Shown piece by piece: positions 11,400-21,960 of a DNA stretch of 64,000 nt; the first letter of the stretch is position 1; every line of letters begins with the position of its first letter. The position numbers and the translations under genes are program-made. The notes beneath the pieces were generated by a model. It did no database searches. It was not told where the DNA came from and worked only from the letters and a program-made list of their open reading frames with translations. The stretch covers positions 349,826,442 to 349,890,441 of the forward strand of contig CM019063.1 in the NCBI GenBank assembly GCA_009667805.1, written 5' to 3'. The stretch is from Leptobrachium leishanense (Eukaryota > Chordata > Amphibia > Anura > Megophryidae).

Positions 11400-12796
11400 T
11401 TAAAAAGATGAGAGAGGCCTGTAATTGTCATCATAGGTACACTTCAACTATGAGAGACAAAATGAGAAAAAAAAAATCTAGGAAATCACATTGTCTGATT
11501 TTTAAAGAATTTATTAGCAAATTATGGTGGAAAATAAGTATTTGGTCACCTACAGTACAGTACAAACAAGCAAGATTTCTGGCTCTCACAGACCTGTAAC
11601 GTCTTCTTGAAGAGGCTCCTCTGTCCTCCACTTGTTACCTGTATGAATGGCACCTGTTTGAACTTGTTATCCGTATAAAAGACACCTGTCCACAACCTCA
11701 AACAGACACACTCCAAACTCCACTATGGTCAAGACCAAGAGCTGTCGAAGGACACCAGAAACAAAATTGTAGACCTGCACCAGGCTGGGAAGACTGAATC
11801 TGCAATAGGCAAGCAGCTTGGTGTGAAGAAATCAACTGTGGGAGCAATCATTAGAAAATAGAAGACATACAAGACCACAGATAATCTCAATCGATATGGG
11901 GCTCCATGCAAGATCTCACCCCATGGGGTCAAAATGATCACAAGAACGGTGAGCAAAAATCCCAGAACCACATGGGGGGGGACCTAGTGAATGACCTGCA
12001 GAGAGCTGGGACCAAAGTAACATAGGCTACCATCAGTAACACACTACGCCGCCAGGGACTCAAATCCTGCAGTGCCAGACGTGTCCGCCTGCTTAAGCCA
12101 GTACATATCCGGGCCATCTGAAGTTTGCTAGAGAGCATTTGGATGATCCAGAAGAGGATTGGGAGAATGTCATATGGTCAGATGGTAAAAACTCAACTCG
12201 TCATGTTTGGAGGAGAGAGAATGCTGAGTTGCATCCAAAGAACACCATACCTACTGTGAAGCATGGTGGCAGAAACATCATGCTTTGGGGCTGTTTTTCT
12301 GCAAAGGGACCAGGACGACTGATCCGTGTAAAGGGAAGAATGAATGGGGCCATGTATTGTGAGATTTTGAGTGAAAACCTCCTTCCATCAGCAAGGTGTC
12401 ATACCTCGGAGGCTGGCGCAGCTCCAGTGTCCCTCCCTGCGGCCTCGGGGTCTGCGCCTTCCCCGCAGCCCTTCCTTGCGCCCTATGCGCGCGTGCCGCC
12501 GAGGCTTTGAGCTCCTACCGGCGGCGCGCCGCATGTGACGTCATCACGCCTCCACCGTGGGTTTCCCTGCACCATGTGATCATGATGGGAAATCAGAGTG
12601 CCGGGCGTGATATTTAAACTTGCTTTTTGCCTTTTCTCATTGCCCTTTCGTGGTTTTGCTTGCCTAACCCTAAGTGCTTGTTTCCTATACCTCTGATTGA
12701 TTTTCTGTGTATGACCTGGCTTTTGGATATTGACCTGTGTACCTCTATTCTCCTTTGACTCGGCTTTTGGAACTTGACTTTGTATTTTGCTGTATC

Positions 12797-13745
12797 CAGG
12801 GGCGGATCCAGGGGGGGGCAATGGGGCAATTGCCCCCCCCCCCGAGATTTGAGCCGGGGACCCAGATGCCGGGCAGCGCGGGAGTGCCTGCCCCGTCCTG
12901 TTGAGTGATGCGGCTGCGTGCAGGCGCCGGCGGTCACATGGTCCGGCTAATCAGGTGGTACTGAGTCTCTGTACCACCTGACTGGCCGGACCGCGTGACC
13001 TGCGCACGCCTGCACGCAGCCGCATCACTCAACAGGACGGACTCTTCAGGACCGGGCAGGCACTCCCGCGCTGCCCGGCATCTGGGTCCCCGGCTCAGAG
13101 TCAACCCCTGCCGGAGCTGGAGGCCTGGAGCAATATCCAGGTGAGAGCTGGGCAAATCCATGTGTAAGCTGGGGGCAAATCCATGAGCTGGGGGCAAATC
13201 CATGAGCTGGGCAAATCCATGACCTGGGGGCAAATCCATGACCTGGGGGCAAATCCATGAGCTGGGCAAATCCATGAGCTGGGGGCAAATCCATGAGCTG
13301 GGGGCAAATCCATGACCTGGGGGCAAATCCATGAGCTGGGGGCAAATCCATGAGCTGGGCAAATCCATGAGCTGGGGGCAAATCCATGAGCTGGGCAAAT
13401 CCATGTGCTGGGCAAATCCATGACCTGGGGGCAAATCCATGAGCTGGGCAAATCCATGAGCTGGGCAAATCCATGAGCTGGGGGCAAATCCATGTGTGAG
13501 CTGGGGGCTCTCTGCTCCTCTAGATTGTAAAATCCGGGGTGCCCTCTGCTCCTCTAGATTGTAAACTCCTGGGTGCCCTCTGCTCCTCTAGATTGTAAGC
13601 TCCTGTGAGCCGGGCCCTCTGCTCCTCTAGATTGTAAACTCCTGTGAGCCGGGCCCTCTGTAAATTCTCGTGAGTCGGCTCTCTGCTAAAACACCTTATT
13701 TTCTGTAAGTGCCCCTCCCGAGACTAGTCTCTGGATCCGCCCCTG
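12797..13745. mobile_element. hAT non-autonomous element with internal palindrome and minisatellite
   Basis: The 15-bp inverted ends CAGGGGCGGATCCAG and CTGGATCCGCCCCTG are perfect. The 8-bp duplication GCTGTATC is at 12,789-12,796 and 13,746-13,753, the hAT signature. The interior has an inverted repeat of about 250 bp (12,851-13,098, centred near 12,967), then the minisatellite at 13,143-13,506, then about five copies of a GCTCCTCTAGATTGTAAACT unit (13,510-13,640). There is no transposase. Confidence 0.92.
13143..13506. repeat. 17-19-bp minisatellite in the hAT element
   Basis: About 20 copies of GAGCTGGGGGCAAATCCAT and its shorter form GAGCTGGGCAAATCCAT, with ACCTGG variants. The core GAGCTGGGGGCAAAT also heads the 25-bp unit of the minisatellite at 55,383-55,960. 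The minus-strand open frames here are repeat artefacts. Confidence 0.93.
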
Positions 13746-14576
13746 GCTGTATCCCTACGACTTTGGATTGTTTAGACCCCTCTGGTACCTCGTACTGTCT
13801 CTGGTTACCGCTTCACATTTTTTCTATACTTACCTGTCTCCATACCAGCCACTCTAAGGACTGGTTTCCGTCCTCCTTGCTTATTATCCCTGCCTTATAG
13901 GTTTACCTCTCGCTATTGCGTAACGCAGCCACCTCAAGGACTGGTATCGCACCTAGGTTAAGGGTTACCTATTGTTACGTATAGAGCCGACCGTAGCACG
14001 TCCCTGGATATACGTGTGCCTGCCTGACACAAGGGTATTGAAGATGAAACGTGGCTGGGTCTTTCAGCAGGACAATGATCCCAAACACACCACCCAGGCA
14101 ACGAAGGAGTGGCTTCGTAAGAAGCATATCAAGGTCCTGGAGTGGCCTAGCCAGTCTCCAGATCTCAACCCCATAGAAAACCTTTGGAGGGAGTTGAAGG
14201 TCCATGTTCCCCAGCGACAGCCCCAAAACATCACTGCTCTAGAGGACATCTGCATGGAGGAATGGGCAAAAATACCAGCAACAGTGTTTGAAAACCTTGT
14301 TAAGACTTACAGAAAACGTTTGACCTCTGTCATTGCCAACAAAGGATACATAACAAAGTATCGAGATGGACTTTTGATATTGGCCAAATACTTATTTTCC
14401 ACCATAATTAGCAAATTCTTCAAAAATCAGACAATGTGATTTTCTGGATTTTTTTTTTCTCATTTTGTCTCTCATAGTTGAAGTGTACCTATGATGACAA
14501 TTACAGGCCTCTCTCATCTTTTAAGTGGGAGAATCTGCACAATTGGTGGCTGACTAAATACTTTTTTACCCCACTG

Positions 14577-14890
14577 TATCTTGTCTGTATATTATAACAC
14601 AGACGTATACATTAATTATACAGCAGAGAGGCGCTTCCATGCAGTGTGTGGATTCAAATGCTGCATTAATTATACCGCAGAGAGGCGCTTCCCAGCAGTG
14701 TGTGGATTCATATGCTGCATTAATTATACCGCAGAGAGGCACTTCCCCGCAGTGTGCGGATTCATATGCTGCATTAATTATACCGCAGAGAGGCGCTTCC
14801 CAGCAGTGTGTGGACTTATATGCTGCATTAATTATACCGCAGAGAGGCGCTTCCCCGCAGTGTGCGGATTCATATGCTGCATTAATTATT
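14577..14890. repeat. Right foldback arm, outer piece with five 54-bp repeats
   Basis: This is the reverse complement of the start of the window. From about 14,615 there are five copies of a 54-bp unit (TTAATTATACCGCAGAGAGG and GTGTGGATTCATATGCTGCA halves) up to about 14,886. An AT-rich stretch of 60 bp follows. The plus-strand frames here are repeat artefacts. Confidence 0.85.
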
Positions 14891-14952
14891 TTTTTATTTA
14901 TTTTTTCGTTTTAAATAATTTTATTCACCTTTTTTTCCGTTTCTGGTCTTAG

Positions 14953-15880
14953 CCGGGGACTCGCCTAAGCCTGGAGGCCGGCCGAGCAGCCTGCGACAGC
15001 CGGAGGACAGCCACCGGTAGAGCTCCGGGCCAATGTAAGAGGATGTTGCCAACACACACTCACCGACATCGGCCCTTAGCTCCTCCAGCGATGGCGGTCC
15101 CGCTTCCAGCGTCCTCTCTCTCTCTCCGTTGGTCGCCGGTATGACGTCACGAAAGCCTTTGACCCCGGGTCAAAATGCCGGGGTCAAAGGCTTTCGTTAC
15201 ATCATGCCGGCGACCAACGAAGAGAGAGAGGACGCTGGAAGCGGGACCGCCATCGCTGGAGGAGCTAAGGGCCGATGTCGGTGAGTATGTGTAGGCAACA
15301 TCCCCCTACATTGGCCCGGAGCTCCAGCGGTGGCTGTCGCAGGCAGCTCGGCCGGCCTCCAGGCTTAGGCGAGCCCCCGGCTCGGCTGGGCCTGTAGGCC
15401 CAAGCCAAGCCGGGGGCTCGCCTGAGCCTGGAGGCCGGCCGAGCAGCCTGCGACAGCCGGAGGACAGTCACCGCTGGAGCTCAGGGCTAATGTAGGTGAG
15501 TATGTGCTCTCCACACCCACCCTGCTTGCTCGGCCGGTATCCAAGCTTAGGCGAGCCCCCGGCTTGGCGTTGGCCTAGAGGCCCAGCCGAGCCGGGGACT
15601 CGCTTGAGCCTGGAGGACGCCCGAGCATGCAACTCGACCGGCCTCCATGCTCAGGCAAGTCCCCGGCTCGACAGGTCCTCTAGGCCCAAGCCAAGCCGGG
15701 GGCTCACCTAAGCTTGGATACCGGCCGAGCAAGCAGGGTGGGTGTGGAGAGCATATACTCACCTACATTGGCCTCGAGTCCTCCACCGGTTCCACACATA
15801 CTCACCGACATCGGCCCTTAGCTCCTCCAGCGATGGCGGTCCCGCTTCCAGCGTCCTCTCTCTCTCCCTTCGTCGCCGGC
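14953..15880. repeat. Chain of three overlapping palindromes, 0.9 kb
   Basis: The first palindrome is centred near 15,176 (arms about 14,953-15,168 and 15,183-15,400). The second is centred near 15,391 (GGGCCTGTAGGCCC). The third is centred near 15,620 (arms about 15,490 and 15,740). Each shares an arm with the next. The final segment (15,781-15,880) repeats 15,055-15,165 directly. GC-rich GCCGGGGACTCGCC-type blocks recur throughout. No gene is supported. Confidence 0.8.
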
Positions 15881-16075
15881 ATGATGTCACGAAAGCCTTT
15901 CACCCAGCCGGGTGCGTGCGCATCCCACCGCCGCAGCACACCCAAAGCGTCTTGCGAGGTAGGATGCGCACGCAGCTGGATCCTCGCGCGCCTCCCGCCA
16001 AAGCAGTATACGGAGGTTGCACGCGCCTCCCGCCGCTGGACCACCAATGTAAGCTGCGAAAACGCCACACAGCTC

Positions 16076-16610
16076 CGAGCCCAGCACCCAGCCCAACACC
16101 AGCACCGAGCGCAGAGCCCAGCAGAGCACCGAGCCCAGCACAGCACCGAGCACAGAGCACAGCACCGAGCGCAGAGCCCTGCACAGCACCAAACGCAGAG
16201 CCCAGCACAGCTCCGAGCACCGAGCCCAGCACCGAGTGCAGAGCCCAGCACATCACCGAGCGCAGAGCCCAGCACAGTACCGAGCGCAGAGCCCAACACA
16301 GCACCGAGCGCAGAGCCCAAGCACAGCACCGAGCGCAGAGCCCAAGCACAGCACCGAGCGCAGAGCCCAAGCACAGCACCGAGAGCAGAGCCCAGCACAG
16401 CGCAGAGCCCAGCACAGCGCAGAGCCCAGCACAGCACCGAGTGCAGAGCCCGAGCGCAGAGCCCAGAGCACAGCACCGAGCCCAGAGCACAGCACCGAGC
16501 CCAGCGCACAGCACCGAGCGCAGAGCCCAGCACCTGAGCCCAGAGCCCAGCACCTGAGCCCAGCACCGAGCAGAGCGCCAAGCAGAGCACAAAAGACGGT
16601 ACAGAGCAGA
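16076..16610. repeat. 20-bp minisatellite, about 25 copies
   Basis: The unit is CAGCACCGAGCGCAGAGCCC with shortened and lengthened forms. Long open frames on both strands are translations of this repeat (Ala/Glu/Pro/Ser- or Cys/Leu-rich) and should not be taken as proteins. 15,881-16,075 is GC-rich sequence without a recognised feature. Confidence 0.92.
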
Positions 16611-17111
16611 GCACAACCCATTAAAGGCGCAGAGCTGAGCTTCACTAAAAATGTTGTATTCAAAGAAATATATTCAAAATAGTCACTAAAAATATTTAAC
16701 GTTTCTTGACGCTGCTGTGTATTCCGTTCCACAAACATTCATACGCACCACACTTATCAATAGACTGCCCTCTGGGCAGGCTTTACACCTAGTAAAGAAA
16801 TAAAATAATAAAAAAAAAATAATAGATAAAAAATAAATAAAAAGGGGGGGTGGGGAGTGTGAAGAATGGCAAAGGCCATCTCCATGATGCTCCTGGCACG
16901 CTCCCGAAGGAGGCCATGGAGGGACAATGTCCCGGGGCCCGGGATCCTAAGGGCCGATCATGACACAAAGTCATGGTGGCTCGCCTCAGGCAACCCAGTA
17001 ATGCCAAACACGGAAAAAAAAGGGGGGGAGGGGGGAATGGATACACCATCTCCAGCAGAGCAAGCATCTGATATACCAACTAAGATAATGGGGGGGGGGG
17101 AGATAGAGTCC
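16611..17111. other. Unassigned spacer left of the AK7 retrocopy
   Basis: AT-rich sequence (to about 16,850) with an A-rich run, then about 250 bp of mixed composition with two G-runs. I see no gene. Bases 17,105-17,111 (AGAGTCC) match the sequence directly after the AK7 poly(A) tail and are the likely left target duplication of the retrocopy. Confidence 0.5.
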
Positions 17112-17305
17112 GAGCGTTCCCTAGCAACGGCGTCAGACGGATTGCTGCGAGCAATATGGCGGAGGAAACGGCGGAGAAACCGAGAGCAAAGCGGATATTT
17201 ATCAACAATATCGACTCGTACGTGGCCAGAAACATCGGGAAGTATCTCTCTGGGTGCGTCGTGGCCGGGGAAGAAGAAGAAGCGGACAACACCTCTGCCC
17301 GTGAG
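17112..17305 (+). pseudogene. AK7: AK7 retrocopy, 5' part (5' UTR and codons 1-50)
   Basis: 44 bp of 5' UTR precede ATG at 17,156. The 50 codons begin MAEETAEKPRAKRIFINNID and include YVARNIGKYLSGCVV, matching the vertebrate AK7 N-terminus, where the protein starts a Rossmann-like NAD(P)-binding-type domain. The reading frame stops being AK7 exactly after codon 50 (GAG, 17,303-17,305), where a hAT element begins, and continues in frame at 22,600. The 5' UTR contains GTTCCCTAGCAAC (17,116-17,128), which fits the RFX X-box consensus expected of a cilium gene. This part alone cannot make a working enzyme. Confidence 0.9.
17116..17128 (+). promoter_or_regulatory. Candidate RFX X-box in the AK7 retrocopy 5' UTR
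   Basis: GTTCCCTAGCAAC fits RYYNYY-N-RRNRAC at every constrained position and lies 28 bp before the ATG. AK7 is a motile-cilium gene, and such genes are commonly RFX/FOXJ1 targets. A match this short can occur by chance, but its position is apt. Confidence 0.5.
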
Positions 17306-17431
17306 CAGGGCTGCCATCAGAAATCCTGGGGCCCCTTACTGAAGCTCTGATCGGGGCCCCACCACAGACGTATTATTTTTGTATTTAAAAAAATCTATAA
17401 CATTACTCCTACACACATACACATGGAGATC

Positions 17432-18472
17432 ACACTCTATACATGCTGCGCAGTCACAGCACACACATACACCCCATACATGCTGCGCAGTCACAGCACA
17501 CACATACACCCCATACATGCTGCGCAGTCACAGCACACACAGACCCCATACATGCTGCGCAGTAACAGCACACACACCCCATACATGCTGAGCAGTAACA
17601 GCACAGACCCCATACATGCTGCGCAGTCACAGCACACACCCCATACATGCTGCGCAGTAACAACACACACACACCCCATACATGCTGCGCAGTAACAGCA
17701 CACACCCCATACATGCTGCGCAGTAACAGCACACACCCCATACATGCTGCGCAGTAACAGCACACACCCCATACATGCTGCGCAGTCACAGCACACCCCA
17801 TACATGCTGCGCAGTAACAGCACACCCCATACATGCTGCGCAGTAACAGCACACCACATATATGCTGCGCAGTAACAGCGCACATACCCCATACATGCTG
17901 CGCAGTAACAGCACACACACCCCATACACGCTGTGCAGTAACAGCACACACACACCCCATACATGCTGCACAGTAACAGCACACCCCATATATGCTGCGC
18001 AGTAACAGCACACATACCCCATACACGCTGCGCAGTAACAGCACACACACCCCATACACGCTGCGCAGTAACAGCACACACACCCCATACATGCTGCACA
18101 GTAACAGCACACCCCATACATGCTGCGCAGTAACAGCACACCCCATATATGCTGCGCAGTAACAGCACACATACCCCATACATGCTGCGCAGTAACAGCA
18201 CACACACACCCCATACATGCTGCGCAGTAACAGCACACACACACCCCATATATGCTGCGCAGTAACAGCACACATACCCCATACATGCTGCGCAGTAACA
18301 GCACACATACCCCATACATGCTGCGCAGTAACAGCACACACACCCCATACATGCTGCGCAGTAACAGCACACACACACCCCATACATGCTGCGCAGTAAC
18401 AGCACACACACCCCATACATGCTGCGCAGTAACAGCACACACCCCATACATGCTGCGCAGTAACAGCACACA
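17432..18472. repeat. About 31-bp minisatellite, more than 30 copies
   Basis: The unit contains CCCCATACATGCTGCGCAGT followed by AACAGCACACA. Length varies (29-35 bp) through the CA-run. It resumes at 20,871-21,075 beyond the nested element, and the inverted copy is at 19,900-20,740. The long Cys/Tyr-rich and Thr/His-rich frames here are artefacts. Confidence 0.95.
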
Positions 18473-19084
18473 CACACACCCAGGGCCGCCATCAGGGGGG
18501 TACAGGTATTACTGGTGTATGGGGCCCGGTGCCTCCAGGGGGCCGTGAAGGTTCACTGACAAACTTAGCTATGCCTAGTTGTCATGGAGACCCTGAAGCT
18601 GCTGGGCTCCTGGTATGGACACTGAGGGCCCGGGTCGCCAGCACAGCTGCCCCCCCCCCTTACAGGGCCCTACCACGTGCCTTTGTAAAGAGTAACACAC
18701 TGCAGCAATAGCAGGAAGCTGGCTGTGGCCCCGCCCCCTAATGTCCCTGACTCGCAGAGGCCCTGGCGCCGGTGAGCTGATGTAGCAGTGGGGGCCTGGA
18801 CCCAGCATGGAGCTCCTCTTCCCCCTGACACAGGCAGACCCAGAGGCAGCAGAGAGGATTCCACTCACCAATGTAAGTATTTTCTCTTAGGCTGCCCTGG
18901 GTCTCCTCCTTAGCTGCAGATTTTCCCAGAGGGGAGGGAAGGGATGAGAAAAAAATAAAAAAACGGCCCTGTATTGACATGCCCCGCCCACACGAAGCTG
19001 GTGGATAATGAGAGGGTACTCCAGGGTCCCCCTGCTTAATGAGGAGGCCTTCATTATGTATGTGCCGCCTGTGTGTGTGGGTGT

Positions 19085-19771
19085 GGGTGTGGTATGTGTG
19101 GTGTATGTGCAGCCTGTGCTGTGGTGTGTGTGTGCAGTCTGTGGTGTGTGTGTGCAGCCTGTGGTGTGTGTGTGCAGCCTGTGGTGAGTGTGTGTAGCCT
19201 GTGGTGAGTGTGTGTAGCCTGTGGTGTGTGTGTGTATCCTGTGGTGTGTGTGCATCCTGTGGTGTGTGTGTGTGTGCATCCTGTGGTGTGTGTGTGTGTG
19301 CATCCTGTGGGGTGTGTGTGTGCATCCTGTGGTGTGTGTGTGCGCATCCTGTGGTGTGTGTGTGTGCGCATCCTGTGGTGTGTGTGTGTGCGCATCCTGT
19401 GGTGTGTGTGTGTGCGCCTCCTGTGGTGTGTGTGTGTGCGCCTCCTGTGGTGTGTGTGTGTGCGCCTCCTGTGGTGTGTGTTTGTGCATCCTGTGGTGTG
19501 TGTGTGTGCATCCTGTGGTGTGTGTGTGCGCATCCTGTGGTGTGTGTGTGCGCATCCTGTGGTGTGTGTGTGTGCGCATCCTGTGGTGTGTGTGTGTGCG
19601 CCTCCTGTGGTGTGTGTGTGTGCGCCTCCTGTGGTGTGTGTGTGTGCATCCTGTGGTGTGTGTGTGTGTGTGTGCCTCCTGTGGTGTGTGTGTGTGCATC
19701 CTGTGGTGTGTGTGTGCGCCAAAGCGCATCCTGTGGTGTGTGTGTGTGTATCCTGTGGTGTGTGTGTGCAT

Positions 19772-19814
<43 letters not shown>

Positions 19815-19890
19815 CCTGTGGGGTGTGTGTGTGCAGCCTGTGGTGTGTGTGTGTGTGTGCAGCCTGTGGTGTGTGTGTGTGCAGCCTGTG
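19085..19890. repeat. GT-rich minisatellite of the nested hAT
   Basis: About 35 units of CATCCTGTGGTGTGTGTGTG with variable GT-run, and GCC or GCA substitutions. It is the mirror image of 21,080-21,960. A pure GT tract lies near 19,777-19,811. Confidence 0.93.
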
Positions 19891-19899
19891 TGGTGTGTG

Positions 19900-20740
19900 T
19901 GTGTGCTGTGACTGCACAGCATGTATGGGTTGTGTGCGTGCTGTTACTGCGCAGCATGTATGGGGTGTGTGCGTGCTGTTACTGCGCAGTATGTATGGGT
20001 GTGGGTGTGCTGTGACTGCGCAGCATGTGTGGGTGTGTATGTGTGCTGTGACTGCGCAGCATGTCTGGGGTGTGTGTGCTGTTACTGCTCAGCATGTATG
20101 GGGTGTGTGAACTGTTACTGCGCAGCATGTATGGGGTCTGTGTGTGCTGTGACTGCGCAGCATGTATGGGGTGTATGTGTGTGCTGTGACTGCGCAGCAT
20201 GTATGGGGTGTGTGCTGTTACTGCGCAGCATGTATGGGGTGTGTGTGTGTTGTTACTGCGCAGCATGTATGGGGTGTGTGCTGTGACTGCTCAGCATGTA
20301 TGGGGTGTGTGCTGTGACTGCGCAGCATGTATGGGGTGTGTGTGTGCTGTTACTGCGCAGCATGTATGGGGTGTGTGTGTGCTGTTACTGCGCAGCATGT
20401 ATGGGGTGTGTGCTGTTACTGCGCAGCATGTATGGGGTGTGTGTGTGTTGTTACTGCGCAGCATGTATGGGGTGTGTGCTGTGACTGCTCAGCATGTATG
20501 GGGTGTGTGCTGTGACTGCGCAGCATGTATGGGGTCTGTGTGTGCTGTGACTGCGCAGCATGTATGGGGTGTGTGTGCTGTTACTGCTCAGCATGTATGG
20601 GGTGTGTGAACTGTTACTGCGCAGCATGTATGGGGTCTGTGTGTGCTGTGACTGCGCAGCATGTATGGGGTGTATGTGTGTGCTGTGACTGCGCAGCATG
20701 TATGGGGTGTATGTGTGTGCTGTGACTGCGCAGAATGTAT
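19900..20740. repeat. 31-bp minisatellite of the nested hAT, inverted copy
   Basis: Units of GCAGCATGTATGGGGTGTGT with CTGTGACTGC or CTGTTACTGC, the reverse complement of the array at 17,432-18,472. Confidence 0.93.
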
Positions 20741-20870
20741 AGAGTGATCTCCATGTGTATGTGTGTAGGAGTAATGTTATAGATTTTTTTAAATACAAAA
20801 ATAATACGTCTGCGGTGGGGCCCCGATCAGAGCTTCGTAAGGGGCCCCAGGATTTCTGATGGCAGCCCTG

Positions 20871-21960
20871 CACACACCCCATACATGCTGCGCAGTCACA
20901 GCACACACACACCCCAGACATGCTGCGCAGTCACAGCACACATACACACCCACACATGCTGCGCAGTCACAGCACACCCACACCCATACATACTGCGCCG
21001 TAACAGCACGCACACACCCCATACATGCTGCGCAGTAACAGCACGCACACAACCCATACATGCTGTGCAGTCACAGCACACACACACACCACACAGGCTG
21101 CACACACACACACCACAGGCTGCACACACACACACACCCCACAGGCTGCACACACACACCCCACAGGCTGCACACACACACACCACAGGCTGCACACACA
21201 CACACACACACCACAGGATGCACACACACACACCACAGGATACACACACACCACAGGATGCACACACACACACACACCACGGATGCACACACACCACAGG
21301 ATGCGCTTTGGCGCACACACACACCACAGGATGCACACACACACCACAGGAGGCACACACACACACACCACAGGATGCACACACACACAGCACAGGATGC
21401 ACACACACACACCACAGGAGGCGCACACGCACACACCACAGGATGCGCACACACACACCACAGGATGCGCACACACACACCACAGGATGCACACACACAC
21501 ACCACAGGATGCGCACACACACACCACAGGATGCACACACACACCACAGGATGCGTACACACACACCACAGGAAGCGTACACACACACCACAGGATGCGC
21601 ACACACACACACCACAGGATGCGCACACACACACCACAGGATGCGCACACACACCCCACAGGATGCACACACACACCACAGGATGCACACACACACACAC
21701 CACAGGATGCACACACACCACAGGATGCACACACACACACACACCACAGGATGCGCACACACACCCCACAGGATGCACACACACACACCACAGGTTGCAC
21801 ACACACACACCACAGGATGCGCACACACACACACCACAGGATGCACACACACCACAGGATGCACACACACACCACAGGATGCACACACACACACACCACA
21901 GGATGCACACACACACACACACCACAGGCTGCACACACACACACACATACACCACACATA
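20871..21960. repeat. Outer hAT minisatellites resumed (31-bp, then CA-rich)
   Basis: About six 31-bp units (20,871-21,075) are followed by about 37 units of the CACAGGATGCACACACACAC type to 21,960. This is the continuation of the outer element after the nested one. All open frames in this stretch are repeat artefacts. Confidence 0.92.

Larger units (their letters stand above)
12397..14029. mobile_element. Solo LTR inserted in the Tc1 transposase
   Basis: It begins TGTCATACCTCGG and ends GCCTGACA. Exact 5-bp duplications CAAGG (12,392-12,396 and 14,030-14,034) flank it. Removing it rejoins the transposase frame. Without the inserted hAT element it is about 676 bp. A TATA-like GATATTTAAAC lies near 12,609, so the transcription direction is probably plus. 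The GC-rich first part resembles in style the Ty3-type LTR at 61,196. Confidence 0.85.
11725..14439 (+). pseudogene. Tc1 transposase (DD34E type), split and degraded
   Basis: The N-terminal helix-turn-helix part is readable from ATG at 11,725 ([17 protein letters not shown]) and then has several stops. The catalytic core continues at about 12,139-12,396 with VIWSDGK (first Asp), [13 protein letters not shown] and the start of a following strand. A solo LTR interrupts it at 12,397. After 14,030 it resumes with QQDNDPKHT (second Asp) and [11 protein letters not shown] (the Glu), ending about 14,439. The protein cut and rejoined DNA at TA sites. The stops and the insertion make it inactive. Confidence 0.88.
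11046..14576 (+). mobile_element. Tc1/mariner element with nested insertions
   Basis: The terminal inverted repeats start CAGTGGGGCAAAAAGGTATT and end with the reverse complement, finishing TACCCCACTG. TA duplications lie at 11,044-11,045 and 14,577-14,578. The element's own sequence is about 1.6 kb. The rest is an inserted MITE (11,101-11,399) and a solo LTR (12,397-14,029) that itself holds a hAT element. Matching subterminal sequence (ATGAGAGAGGCCTGTAATTG) lies just inside both ends. Confidence 0.92.
18481..20870. mobile_element. Second hAT of the same family, nested in inverted orientation
   Basis: It begins CAGGGCCGCCATCAG, the right end of the family reverse-complemented, and ends CTGATGGCAGCCCTG, the left end reverse-complemented. 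The 8-bp duplication CACACACC lies at 18,473-18,480 and 20,871-20,878, inside one minisatellite unit of the outer element. Internal order is unique right arm (18,481-19,080), CA/GT minisatellite (19,085-19,890), 31-bp minisatellite (19,900-20,740), unique left arm (20,741-20,870). It therefore forms a very long inverted repeat with the outer element's right half. Confidence 0.93.

Noticed and set aside
12934..13493. Minus-strand repetitive frames with a recurrent Asp-Leu-Pro motif
   Set aside because: Products of the hAT minisatellite.
15647..16738. Overlapping open frames of up to 296 codons
   Set aside because: They read through the GC-rich palindromes and the 20-bp minisatellite. No motif, and the composition changes with frame.
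17432..18472. CRISPR-like array
   Set aside because: The repeats are contiguous without unique spacers, lie inside a eukaryotic hAT element, and no cas genes are present.
17454..18492. Long open frames of 229-341 codons on the minus strand
   Set aside because: They are translations of the 31-bp minisatellite in each frame. The repeat period and the simple Cys/Tyr/Val composition show no protein selection.
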